From: Bradyrhizobium sp. LLZ17
GTDB lineage: Bacteria; Pseudomonadota; Alphaproteobacteria; Rhizobiales; Xanthobacteraceae
DNA length: 64,000 nucleotides
Reading direction: 5' to 3'
Assembly: GCF_041200145.1 (NCBI RefSeq)
Contig: NZ_CP165734.1
Coordinates: 4,216,001-4,280,000, forward strand
The notes under the pieces were generated by a model. That model was given only the letters and a program-made list of their open reading frames with translations, was not told the DNA's origin and ran no database searches. Below are positions 28,725 through 39,380 of this stretch, in pieces (positions within the stretch are counted from its first letter, which is position 1; every line of letters starts with the position of its first letter). The translations under genes were made by a program, and so were the position numbers.

Positions 28725-28752
28725 TATGGGTCCCGGCCTTCGCCGGGACGAC
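28725..28752. repeat. Right 28-bp palindrome of GIY-YIG element 2
   Basis: tatgggtcccggccttcgcc followed by gggacgac. It is the perfect reverse complement of 28353-28380 and starts 10 bp after the original GIY-YIG stop codon. Confidence 0.88.
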
Positions 28753-28778
28753 ATCGTTTTCGTAGGAGCCTACTCGAC

Positions 28779-29036
28779 TCAATTCACCGCCGACATCAAC
28801 TTGTCCCCGCACGCGTTCGCATAAAACTTCCCGCCGCACTGCCGCTTGATCGCGGCGCAGCGCGCGGCGGGCGACGCATTTTGCGGGAGCGCGAAGCCGC
28901 AGCTCAGGCCGTCGGCGCCGCGGCCGGGCTTGCCGGCGGCGATCGCGCTGCCGGAGGCGGTCATGCAGACGATGAACAGGACGACGGCCGTGGTTTCGAT
29001 CAGCAGTCTCATCTGCGATCTCGTCAGCAGTGCCAT
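28779..29036 (-). CDS. Small exported cysteine-containing protein
   Basis: 85 residues. A hydrophobic signal or anchor segment (LLIETTAVVLFIVCMTASGSAIA, about 10-32) is followed by a short mature part with four cysteines (LSCGFALPQ, ARCAAIKRQCGGKF, NACGDKL), suggesting two disulphides in the periplasm. A purine-rich ggagga site lies 8-13 bp before the ATG at 29034-29036, supporting this start over longer in-frame options. No named family recognised. It lies back to back with glgP (about 195 bp, no gene). Confidence 0.7.
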   Translation of the reverse strand: MALLTRSQMRLLIETTAVVLFIVCMTASGSAIAAGKPGRGADGLSCGFALPQNASPAARCAAIKRQCGGKFYANACGDKLMSAVN

Positions 29037-29230
29037 GGGCGTTTCCTCCACAGTGAAGGCTGAATTGTCCCCTAATCTAGCATCAGAATCCACACTTCCC
29101 CGTGCTGATCCGGGTTCCCAAACCGGCCCATTCCTTGCATAAATTTGCGCCAGTGCTGTGCACGGCCGCGCCGGTGATGGTTTCGGTCCGGAAGCATGCG
29201 TAGTGTGAGTGGTGTTCTCGCGACCAGGAA

Positions 29231-31765
<2,535 letters not shown>

Positions 31766-31891
31766 TATTTCCGCGCTACGAAATCGGCCTTACCTGCGAA
31801 GTCATTGCATTCCGCGCGGGGGATGATGATATGATCGTCATCATCTGCAGAGGCCGATGGCAGCAAGACTGCGCCATCATCTCAACACCGC

Positions 31892-31970
31892 CATTGCGAG
31901 CGCAGCGAAGCAATCCAGACTGTCCCCGCGAAAAGACTCCGGATTGCTTCGCTGCGCTCGCAATAACGAC
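31892..31970. repeat. Palindromic repeat family B, copy 3
   Basis: About 79 bp. The left end cattgcgagcgcagcgaagc pairs with the right end gcttcgctgcgctcgcaata, and the inner arms are aatccaga / tccggatt. It lies between glgP and the thioesterase-like gene. Confidence 0.85.
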
Positions 31971-31992
31971 GGGTCGGCATCGAGGACCAGCC

Positions 31993-32808
31993 ATGCATGC
32001 CAAGCTCCCACATCCTTTCGACGACGCCACGCGCGTCACCGCCGGCGACTCCAGCTGGCAGGGGCACACCAGCGACGATTACTGGGCCTTTGTCGGCCCG
32101 TTCGGCGGCGCCACCGCCGCGACCATTTTGCGCGCGCTGATCGATCATCCGCAAGCTGCGGGTGATCCGCTGGCGCTCACGGTCAATTACTGCGCGCCGA
32201 TCGCCAGGGGTCCGTTCGATCTCGATGTCCGGCTGGTGAAGGCCAACCGCTCCAGCCAGCACTGGAGCGTCGAACTGTCGCAAGGCGGCGGCGAGGTCGC
32301 AACGCTCGCCACCGCGGTGTTCGCCGAGCGGCGGCCGTCCTGGGAGCACAGGGTGGCGAAATATCCTGATACCAGGCCGTTCGAGCAGACGCTGCCGTAC
32401 CCGAAAATGGCGGCGTCCTGGGCCAACCGATATGAATTTCGCTTCGTCGAAGGCGAGTTGCGGATCGGGCCGCCGCAGGCTGAACTCGCCAGCACCTATT
32501 CGAAAATCTGGATCGGCGATCGCGAGCCGCGCAAGGTCGACATGCTGTCGCTGATATCGATGTCGGACGCCTTCTTCGGCCGCATCTTCCATGCACGGCG
32601 CGAGCTGGTGCCGTTCGGCACGGTGTCGCTGACGACCTATTTCCACACAGATGCGGAAGAGCTCGCCGCCGAAGACATTACGCGCGTGCTCGCGACCGCC
32701 GATGCCAAGATCTTCCACAAGAGCTACGGCGACCAGAACGCCGAGCTGTGGTCGCCGAATGGAAGGTTGCTCGCGACGAGCACGCAGATCGCGTATTTCA
32801 AGGCCTAG
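31993..32808 (+). CDS. Thioesterase-family (double hot-dog) protein
   Basis: 271 residues, cytosolic. It appears to be a TesB/acyl-CoA thioesterase-like double hot-dog protein: the first half contains WAFVGPFGGATAATILRALIDHP and LTVNYCAPIARGPFDLDVRL, and the second half repeats the strand pattern around LVPFGTVSLTTYFH, ending NGRLLATSTQIAYFKA, a typical TesB-like close. The catalytic Asp of well-studied TesB proteins is not confidently placed. The substrate is unknown; an acyl-CoA is inferred from the fold only. The ATG at 31993 lies 228 bp after glgP with a family B repeat between, so it is probably a separate unit. Confidence 0.8.
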   Translation: MHAKLPHPFDDATRVTAGDSSWQGHTSDDYWAFVGPFGGATAATILRALIDHPQAAGDPLALTVNYCAPIARGPFDLDVRLVKANRSSQHWSVELSQGGGEVATLATAVFAERRPSWEHRVAKYPDTRPFEQTLPYPKMAASWANRYEFRFVEGELRIGPPQAELASTYSKIWIGDREPRKVDMLSLISMSDAFFGRIFHARRELVPFGTVSLTTYFHTDAEELAAEDITRVLATADAKIFHKSYGDQNAELWSPNGRLLATSTQIAYFKA

Positions 32809-32818
32809 CCGCTTTTTC

Positions 32819-32968
32819 CTCTCCCCTTGTGGGAGAGGGTGGCTCGCCGCATAGCGGCGAGACGGGTGAGGGGTTCTCTCCGCGAGCACTTCTCTTGCAG
32901 TTGAGTTTGCGGATACAGACCCCTCATCCGGCGCTTCGCGCCACCTTCTCCCACAACAAGGGGAGAAG
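32819..32968. repeat. Palindromic repeat family C, copy 2
   Basis: Outer ends ctctccccttgtgggagag and ctcccacaacaaggggagaag are inverted copies. The inner hairpin ggctcgccgcatagcggcgag and the half gacgggtgaggggttctctcc / cccctcatccggcgcttcgcgcc match the family. It lies in the convergent gap before pckA. Confidence 0.75.
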
Positions 32969-32974
32969 GAAAAA

Positions 32975-32997
32975 GGCGGCCTCGCGGCCGCCCTTTT
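32975..32997 (-). terminator. Rho-independent terminator (probably bidirectional) after pckA
   Basis: A perfect 7-bp GC stem ggcggcc / ggccgcc around loop tcgc is bordered by aaaaa on the left and ctttt on the right. On the minus strand it lies about 20 bp after the pckA stop and is followed by a run of five T; on the plus strand it could also end the thioesterase-like gene. Confidence 0.8.
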
Positions 32998-33017
32998 GCA
33001 TTGAAGACGGAGCGAAC

Positions 33018-34634
33018 TCACTCCGCCGCGAGCTTCACGTCCGGAGCAGCGGCACGCACCTCGGCGTCGACCTGGGCTTCGAACCTGGCAAAGTTCTTCT
33101 GGAACATGCCGACCAGCGCGCGCGCGGTCTTGTCGAACTCGTCCTTGTCCTTCCAGGTGTTGACCGGGTTGAGAATCTCGGCAGGCACACCCGGCAGTGC
33201 GGTCGGGACCGCGAAGCCAAAGTACTTGTCGGTGCGGAATTCGACGTTGCGCAAGCTTCCGTCGAGCGCGGCGGTCAGCAGCGCGCGGGTCACCTTGATC
33301 GGCATGCGCGATCCGACACCGTACTTGCCACCGGTCCAGCCCGTGTTGACCAGCCAGCAATCGACATTGTGCTGGGCGATGAGGTCGCGCAGCATGTTGC
33401 CGTAGACGGATGGATCGAGCGGCAGGAAGGGCGAACCGAAGCAGGTCGAGAATTCCGGCTGCGGCTCGTTGCCAAGGCCGCGTTCGGTGCCGGCGACCTT
33501 CGCGGTATAGCCGGACAGGAAGTGATACATCGCCTGTGCCGGCGACAGCTTTGCGATCGGCGGCAGCACGCCGAAAGCGTCGGCGGCGAGCATCACCACG
33601 TTCTTCGGCTGCGGCGCGCGGCCGGTGCGCGAGGCGTTCGGAATGAACTCGAGCGGATAGGCCGAACGCGTGTTCTCGGTCTTGGAGCCGTCGTCGAAAT
33701 CGACCACGCGGGTGTCTTCGTCGAGCACGCAGTTCTCGAGCACCGCGCCGAAGCGGGTCGAGGCGGCGTAGATCTCGGGCTCGGCTTCCTTCGACAGCTT
33801 GATGCACTTGGCATAGCAGCCGCCTTCGAAATTGAAGACGCCGTTCGGGCCCCAGCCGTGCTCGTCGTCGCCGATCAGCGTGCGGTTGGGATCGGCCGAC
33901 AGGGTCGTCTTGCCGGTGCCGGACAGACCGAAGAAGACCGCTGCGTCACCCTTGGGGCCGACATTGGCGGAGCAGTGCATCGGCATCACGCCGCGCTCGG
34001 GCAGGTAATAGTTCAGCGTCGTGAACACCGACTTCTTCATCTCGCCGGCATAATAGGAGCCGCCGATCAGCACGATCTTGCGGGCGAAGTCGATGGCGAC
34101 GACGTTCTCCGATTTGCAGCCATGGCGCTTCGGATCGGCGCGGAAGCTCGGCATGTCGATGATGGTGAGCTCCGGCGTGAAGCTCGACAGCTCGACCGCC
34201 TCGGGGCGGATCAAGAGCGTGCGGATGAACAGCGAGTGCCAGGCGAGCTCGGTGAAGACGCGGGTCTTGATCCGGTAGGCCGGATCGGCGCCGCCGTAGA
34301 GATCCTGCGCGAATAGCGACTTGCCTTCGGCGTGCTTGAGGAAGTCCTGGTAGAGCGTCTCGAACTGCTCGGCGGTGATCGACTGGTTGCCGGCCCACCA
34401 CATCTTCTTGTCAGTGGTGGCGTCACGCACCGTGAACTTGTCTTTCGGGCTGCGGCCGGTGAACTCGCCGGTGTCGGCGCAGAGTGCGCCATCGGCGGAC
34501 AACACCGCCTCGCCCGCGGAGAGCGAATATTGATAGAGCTGCGGAGCGCCGAGATTCCAGTGAACCCGCTTGAGATTCTTTAAGCCGAATTTGTCGGCAC
34601 CGAAGGCACCGTTGCGCACGCCCGTCTCTTGCAC
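33018..34634 (-). CDS. pckA: Phosphoenolpyruvate carboxykinase (ATP)
   Basis: 538 residues. Converts oxaloacetate to PEP, the first committed step of gluconeogenesis from dicarboxylates. Visible motifs are [18 protein letters not shown] (substrate site), the kinase-1a P-loop [16 protein letters not shown], kinase-2 LIGDDEHGW, and [13 protein letters not shown]. The start is the GTG at 34634, with a gaggagga ribosome site 7 bases before it; an in-frame start nine codons earlier lacks one. A terminator lies just downstream. In rhizobia pckA commonly sits next to and divergent from chvI; here a CHAT gene and a PPOX gene lie between them. Confidence 0.96.
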   Translation of the reverse strand: MQETGVRNGAFGADKFGLKNLKRVHWNLGAPQLYQYSLSAGEAVLSADGALCADTGEFTGRSPKDKFTVRDATTDKKMWWAGNQSITAEQFETLYQDFLKHAEGKSLFAQDLYGGADPAYRIKTRVFTELAWHSLFIRTLLIRPEAVELSSFTPELTIIDMPSFRADPKRHGCKSENVVAIDFARKIVLIGGSYYAGEMKKSVFTTLNYYLPERGVMPMHCSANVGPKGDAAVFFGLSGTGKTTLSADPNRTLIGDDEHGWGPNGVFNFEGGCYAKCIKLSKEAEPEIYAASTRFGAVLENCVLDEDTRVVDFDDGSKTENTRSAYPLEFIPNASRTGRAPQPKNVVMLAADAFGVLPPIAKLSPAQAMYHFLSGYTAKVAGTERGLGNEPQPEFSTCFGSPFLPLDPSVYGNMLRDLIAQHNVDCWLVNTGWTGGKYGVGSRMPIKVTRALLTAALDGSLRNVEFRTDKYFGFAVPTALPGVPAEILNPVNTWKDKDEFDKTARALVGMFQKNFARFEAQVDAEVRAAAPDVKLAAE

Positions 34635-34732
34635 GAAAAATCCTCCTCGAACCCGCGACACTCGACGCGATCATGTTTTGGCGCCGTCGCGGCCACCGTG
34701 ATTTACAGGCCGTCCGGCCTCGGTTGGACGAC

Positions 34733-34761
34733 CTAATATCGGTGAACGCCCGCGTTGCCAA
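34733..34761 (-). promoter_or_regulatory. Putative sigma-70-type promoter of pckA
   Basis: On the minus strand, ttggca and tattag are separated by 17 bases, about 100 bp upstream of the GTG start. This is a reasonable match to the housekeeping consensus; no experimental support. The rest of 34635-34917 shows no gene. Confidence 0.4.
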
Positions 34762-34917
34762 GCTGATCCCTTCGGATTTGGTTTATTCAAGGACCGCGCC
34801 AAACGCCGCGCATGTCAGCCTTGAGCAGACGCATCGAAAAATCCCGAATGATCGCGCAACCAAATGCGCGCTTCCGCGTTTTCCGTGATTATTGCGACGC
34901 ACAACGCGCGTGCGGCT

Positions 34918-37509
34918 CTATCGTACCGCACCCTCGCCGATGAGCGCGAACGGTGCCCACATCGCAGGGTACGCATTGCGCGGCGATGAGGCGTCATCCA
35001 GATAAGCCAACATCGCGCGCCGCAAGGCTTCGGCTCGGCCGATTTTTGGTTCGCTTTTGAGCAAATCGAAAGTCGATGTGGTCAAGCGCGTGGCAGCTTC
35101 GGAATCGACTGCCCAATGCGAGACCAGAAGCGCGCGGGCGCCGGCATAGAAGAACGCGCGCGCCAACCCCGACAGCGCCTCGGCGCCGGGCTTGTCGCCG
35201 GCAATCGTGTTGCAGGCCGACAGCACCACCCAATCCGCATTGAGCTTGAGTTGGGCCACTTCGCTGGCCGTGAGCAGACCGTCATCGAGCTCGGAGGGCT
35301 GATCGGGAATGGAGAGCGCAAGCGATGGTTCGCCCACGCCCTTGATATCGCCGGCGACGAGGCCGTGGGTGGCGAAGTAGATGATGCCGTATTGAGCAAG
35401 CGCTGCGCGTTTGAGCGTCGTCTCGCTGGCGTCGCGGCCGAGATGGATGTCGGCCTCGGTCGCGCCGACATCCTTCGCCACCGCGCTCAGCTCGTCGGCG
35501 GTGTCAGGCAGTTGCGGCAGCGCCTGCGCAAGCCGCGCGCGATCGACCCCGGCACCGCGCCAGAAGTCGGTATAGGCGATGCTCGCGATGCTGCGCGCGG
35601 CGACTTTGCCGCCTGCTGTGCGCCGCTCGGCGGGGCCGCCTTGGGCAGGATTGAACACGGGGTCGCCAAAGCCGGTCATCGGCTTGACGCCCTGATCTTT
35701 GCGCGCAAACGCACGCAGCGATTTCAGGCTCACGACGGACGGCAGCACTGAGACGGCCTGACGGCGCAACAGCCAGGCGGCGCTGCGATAGCCTTCGAGC
35801 GTGTCCGGGATCGCGGCTTCCGGCGTCTCCGTGACGAGCAGGTGAAACGGCAGCGCCGTCAGCGCACCCGAGGGCACCACCAGCAGGCTGCGCTTCTCCC
35901 TCGTCAGCCCTTCGACCGGGCCCAGCAGCGCGGTATAAATCTCGTTGGCGAGCGCGAGATCGAACAAGCCTGATTTGCCCGAGGCGTCGCGCGCCTTGCC
36001 GACATCGAGGCCTTTGCGGAAAGCCGTGACTTTCTGCGCCAGCGCGTCTGCGCCAAGCGGAATCTCCTTCCAATCGACGCTCTCGCGCGTAATCGCGATG
36101 ACATAGCTCCGCTTGTCGAGCACGGAATAGACCGTCATGGCCTCATCGGCCGACAGCCGCGGCTGGATCTCCTTCGCGGTCAGCGGCAGCGGATTGGACA
36201 GCGAGGCGTAATCGGGAAACTCGACGGCGAGCGTCTTCTGCAAGCCGGCGCGCTCGCTTGAGATTGCGGCGATCCGTGCACGGCTGCGCTGCTCGGCCGC
36301 GACATCGCGTTGCGCCGCTTGCTTCGACACCGCGGCGATGATGGCCTTGTCGAGCGCCTCAGCCTCGGCCGCGAGATCCTGATCCTTGCGCACGAGCTCG
36401 GCGAGCCGGTCGCTGCCGGCGGCGAGCCGCACCGCGAGCTTGTTCACCGCCGATGCAGCGGAGGATTGCGTGCCGCGCTGGATCGCGGCGAGCGCCTGGT
36501 TCAGCGCCTCGTCATTGGCCAGCAGGGCTTGCTCTCGCGCAGCGAACAGGATCGGCAGCACCACGCGCAACTGCGCGCGATTGGTCGCGAGCGTCTTTTC
36601 CGCGAATGGCAGTGCATCGGCGGTCCGTCCCGAGGCGTAAAGGAAATAGCCGAGATTACTGGTCGAGATCGCGACGTCAGGATGATCGGGTCCCAGCGCG
36701 CGCTCGCGTATCATCAGGGCACGGCGGTAGAGCGGCTCGGCCTCGGCATAGCGCTGCTGGTGTTCATAGAGCCCGGCGAGGTTGTTCAGCGAGCGGGCAA
36801 CGTCGGGATGATCCGGCCCAAGCACCTTTTCGCGGATCGCGAGCGAGCGCTTGATCGGCGCCTCTGCATCCGCATCGCGGTTGAGGTCGCGATCGAGCTG
36901 GCCGATGTTGTTCAGGACGGTTGCCACCGCCGGATGCTCGGGGCCTGCGGCCTTTTGGTAGATCGCGAGCGCCCGTTGGAATAACGGTTCGGCTTCGAGC
37001 TGGCGCTGCTGCTTGACGTAGAGCGTGGCCAGATTGTTGAGCGCCTGGCCCACGTCGGGATGCTCGCGCGACAAGCTCTTTTCTCGAACGGCGAGCGCGC
37101 GCTTGAACAGTGGCTCGGCTTCGGCATAACGACTCTGCCGCTGATACAGTGCGGCGAGATTGGTCAGCTCGGCCGCAACCAGCGCGTTGTCGAGACCGAG
37201 CGATTTTTCCATCAATGCGATCGAGCGCATGTAGAGCGGCTCGGCGAGATCGTCATGGCCCTGGCCGGCATAGACCTGACCGAGGTTGTTCAACGCTGCC
37301 GCGAGATCACGACCATTGTCGCTCTTCTCCAGGCTCGCGACCATGCCTTGCGCCAGGGGAAGCGCTTCCGAATACTTGCCGGCGCTCATGAGGGCGTTGA
37401 TCCGCGCGCCCTCCGCGGCGAGGCCTTTCTGGGCAACGCCGGGCGTGGCCAGGGACGAAGCGATCGCGAGCGCCAAGCTTGCGACCCATGCCAAACGATG
37501 GCGCGCCAT
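34918..37509 (-). CDS. Exported TPR-CHAT protein (caspase-like peptidase fold)
   Basis: 863 residues. A signal peptide at the N-terminus (LAWVASLALAIASSL, cleavage near PGVA-Q) is followed by at least six 42-residue tetratricopeptide repeats (about 35-310). The repeats carry the kinesin-light-chain-like pattern AEPLFKRALAVREKSLSREHPDVG. A helical linker (about 320-480) leads to the CHAT domain (about 540-860), which keeps a putative catalytic pair: His715 in YFATHGLVAGD and Cys766 in VLSACNTIAGD. It ends AYPAMWAPFALIGEG, a typical CHAT C-terminus. This predicts a periplasmic caspase-like protease with a protein-binding arm. The ATG at 37507-37509 gives the signal peptide directly. No cognate substrate gene is adjacent. 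Confidence 0.9.
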   Translation of the reverse strand: MARHRLAWVASLALAIASSLATPGVAQKGLAAEGARINALMSAGKYSEALPLAQGMVASLEKSDNGRDLAAALNNLGQVYAGQGHDDLAEPLYMRSIALMEKSLGLDNALVAAELTNLAALYQRQSRYAEAEPLFKRALAVREKSLSREHPDVGQALNNLATLYVKQQRQLEAEPLFQRALAIYQKAAGPEHPAVATVLNNIGQLDRDLNRDADAEAPIKRSLAIREKVLGPDHPDVARSLNNLAGLYEHQQRYAEAEPLYRRALMIRERALGPDHPDVAISTSNLGYFLYASGRTADALPFAEKTLATNRAQLRVVLPILFAAREQALLANDEALNQALAAIQRGTQSSAASAVNKLAVRLAAGSDRLAELVRKDQDLAAEAEALDKAIIAAVSKQAAQRDVAAEQRSRARIAAISSERAGLQKTLAVEFPDYASLSNPLPLTAKEIQPRLSADEAMTVYSVLDKRSYVIAITRESVDWKEIPLGADALAQKVTAFRKGLDVGKARDASGKSGLFDLALANEIYTALLGPVEGLTREKRSLLVVPSGALTALPFHLLVTETPEAAIPDTLEGYRSAAWLLRRQAVSVLPSVVSLKSLRAFARKDQGVKPMTGFGDPVFNPAQGGPAERRTAGGKVAARSIASIAYTDFWRGAGVDRARLAQALPQLPDTADELSAVAKDVGATEADIHLGRDASETTLKRAALAQYGIIYFATHGLVAGDIKGVGEPSLALSIPDQPSELDDGLLTASEVAQLKLNADWVVLSACNTIAGDKPGAEALSGLARAFFYAGARALLVSHWAVDSEAATRLTTSTFDLLKSEPKIGRAEALRRAMLAYLDDASSPRNAYPAMWAPFALIGEGAVR

Positions 37510-37584
37510 GAACCCTCTCGCTCCAACCTCGGACCGTACGGTCTTGGGTCGCACCGATGGGCAGCGGCGTTCAATTTGTCGCGG

Positions 37585-38320
37585 CTAGTCGGGCTTCGCG
37601 CGCGCTCCGCCCGCAAGCCTGACCAGCATCTTGCGCAGCGCCGTGCCGCTCTCCACTCGCTCCGGGAAATCCAGCCGCAGTGCGGTCTGGCCATCCTGCA
37701 TGTCGAGGCCTTCGGGATCGCAGCCTGTGCAGCGCCAGTCGCCCTTGGCGGCGCCGAGCAACTTTGTGGCGTACAGGCCCATGGCGTCGCGATGGTCGGC
37801 ATTCATGTGCGCAACCGCGCCTTCCTCCGCGGCGAGCAGATCCTCGGCCCCGCCGAGATCCGTCAGGAACTGCTCGGGTTTCAGATCGACGATCCGGCCA
37901 AATCCGGCGACTAAATGGGTTCCCGTTGGGCGGATCCGGAAGAACGAAAAAATCCGCAAACGAGACAAAGGCTTCCGCCGACGGATGGGCATTGAGATAC
38001 CTTCGCCGGAGAAGGTCCTTCTCGGCATCCGCGTGCTCGGCCCGGCCGGACAGCATGATCCGGGCGCCCTCCAGCGGATCACCCTCTGCACGCTCGTCCA
38101 GCATCAGCGACACCCTGGCGTCCGACAGGATGTTCCCGGTGTGCACCGCCAAGCGCGAGATCAGCAGGATGGGCGAGCCGTCGGGATGGCTGGCCAGATT
38201 GACCAGGGAACAATAGGGATCGCCGCTGCCGACCATCAGCGTGGCGAGCGCCCCCTGCCGGGACCGCCGCAACAGCGATTTGGCGAGCTTTCCGGGGTCG
38301 AAATCTGGGGTCGGCTGCAT
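37585..38320 (-). pseudogene. HugZ/PPOX-family (pyridoxamine 5'-phosphate oxidase-like) gene, frameshifted
   Basis: The first part (MQPTPDFDPGKLAKSLLRR ... NLASHPDGSPILLISRLAVHT) is a split-barrel FMN/heme-binding domain. The second part (LAAEEGAVAHMNADHRDAM ... GCDPEGLDMQDG) is the C-terminal DUF2470/HugZ domain. They are in different frames. The shift falls at a run of six A on the plus strand (37947-37952); five would give a continuous protein reading ADFSFFRIRPTGTHLVAGFGRI. Such proteins bind heme or flavin and some release iron from heme. It could be a true pseudogene, slippage-dependent, or a sequencing error. Upstream of the CHAT gene on the same strand. Confidence 0.85.
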
Positions 38321-38558
38321 CGGCTTTCTCGGCTCAGGTGGTTGCAAGGGGGGCCTTTTTTCGGGTAAACGAGGGTCTGGTTATGGGTCGACATGCGGCG
38401 AATCTGCCGTGTTTCGTGGAACTTGGTCACACTTCAGCCCAGCTTGCATTGCTCGGTGACAAAGTTCGAACTCCAAGTTCGGGACCCATGTATGCGGCGC
38501 ATCACTGGATTGCTCGCCGTTTAAGCCACGATCCAAACGGAAAGCAGAAAGCAGGCTC

Positions 38559-39260
38559 ATGCCCACAATCGCTTTGGTCGACGACGACCGCAACATTCTC
38601 ACATCCGTCTCGATCGCGCTGGAAGCCGAAGGCTACCGCATCATGACCTACACCGACGGCGCTTCCGCGCTCGACGGTTTCCGCACCACCCAGCCCGATC
38701 TTGCCATCCTCGACATCAAGATGCCGCGCATGGACGGCATGGAGACGCTACGCCGGCTGCGGCAGAAATCCGATCTGCCGGTGATCTTCCTGACCTCCAA
38801 GGACGAAGAGATCGACGAATTATTCGGCCTCAAGATGGGGGCCGACGATTTCATCCGCAAACCGTTCTCGCAGCGCCTGCTGGTCGAACGCGTCAAGGCG
38901 GTGCTTCGCCGCTCGGCGCCGAAGGATCCGACCGTCGCGCCGAAGGAGAACGACGCCAAGGCGCTCGACCGCGGCCTGCTGCGCATGGACCCGGAACGCC
39001 ACACCTGCACCTGGAAGAACGAGCCGGTGACGCTGACCGTCACCGAATTCCTGATCCTCCAGGCGCTGGCGACACGGCCCGGCGTGGTCAAGAGCCGCAA
39101 CGCGCTGATGGACGCCGCCTATGACGACCAAGTCTATGTCGACGACCGCACCATCGACAGCCACATCAAGCGGCTGCGCAAGAAGTTCAAGGTGGTCGAC
39201 AACGATTTCGAGATGATCGAGACGCTCTACGGCGTCGGCTACCGCTTCAAGGAAGCCTGA
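38559..39260 (+). CDS. chvI: Response regulator ChvI (OmpR family)
   Basis: 233 residues. Receiver domain (1-118): acidic pocket VDDDRN, phosphoacceptor Asp52 in [13 protein letters not shown], Thr in FLTSKDEE, Lys in [10 protein letters not shown]-terminal winged helix (about 140-233): [36 protein letters not shown] and the closing [13 protein letters not shown]. It pairs with the sensor encoded next. ChvI controls envelope, exopolysaccharide and acid-stress genes in rhizobia and is required for symbiosis or virulence in relatives; that role is inferred from the family. It starts a five-gene block ending with HPr. Confidence 0.97.
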   Translation: MPTIALVDDDRNILTSVSIALEAEGYRIMTYTDGASALDGFRTTQPDLAILDIKMPRMDGMETLRRLRQKSDLPVIFLTSKDEEIDELFGLKMGADDFIRKPFSQRLLVERVKAVLRRSAPKDPTVAPKENDAKALDRGLLRMDPERHTCTWKNEPVTLTVTEFLILQALATRPGVVKSRNALMDAAYDDQVYVDDRTIDSHIKRLRKKFKVVDNDFEMIETLYGVGYRFKEA

Positions 39261-39380
39261 GGCGCAACGAGCCTTTCACGAAACACCAGGGCTGCGCCCG
39301 GTTCTGATTCCATCGGGACCGGGATGGCTCTAGGATGCGGGGACTTGATCGCACGAGCTGTCCCAACGCGGGCATGAGCA

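Noticed and set aside
28297..28824. A 175-codon reading of the GIY-YIG copy 2 locus
   Set aside because: It starts in upstream repeat DNA and ends in the right palindrome after a frameshift; the homologous protein is 28420-28714 in two frames.
37947..37952. Programmed ribosomal frameshifting in the HugZ-like gene
   Set aside because: A slippery run exists, but no downstream pseudoknot or stop arrangement typical of programmed shifting is visible; indel or sequencing error is simpler.
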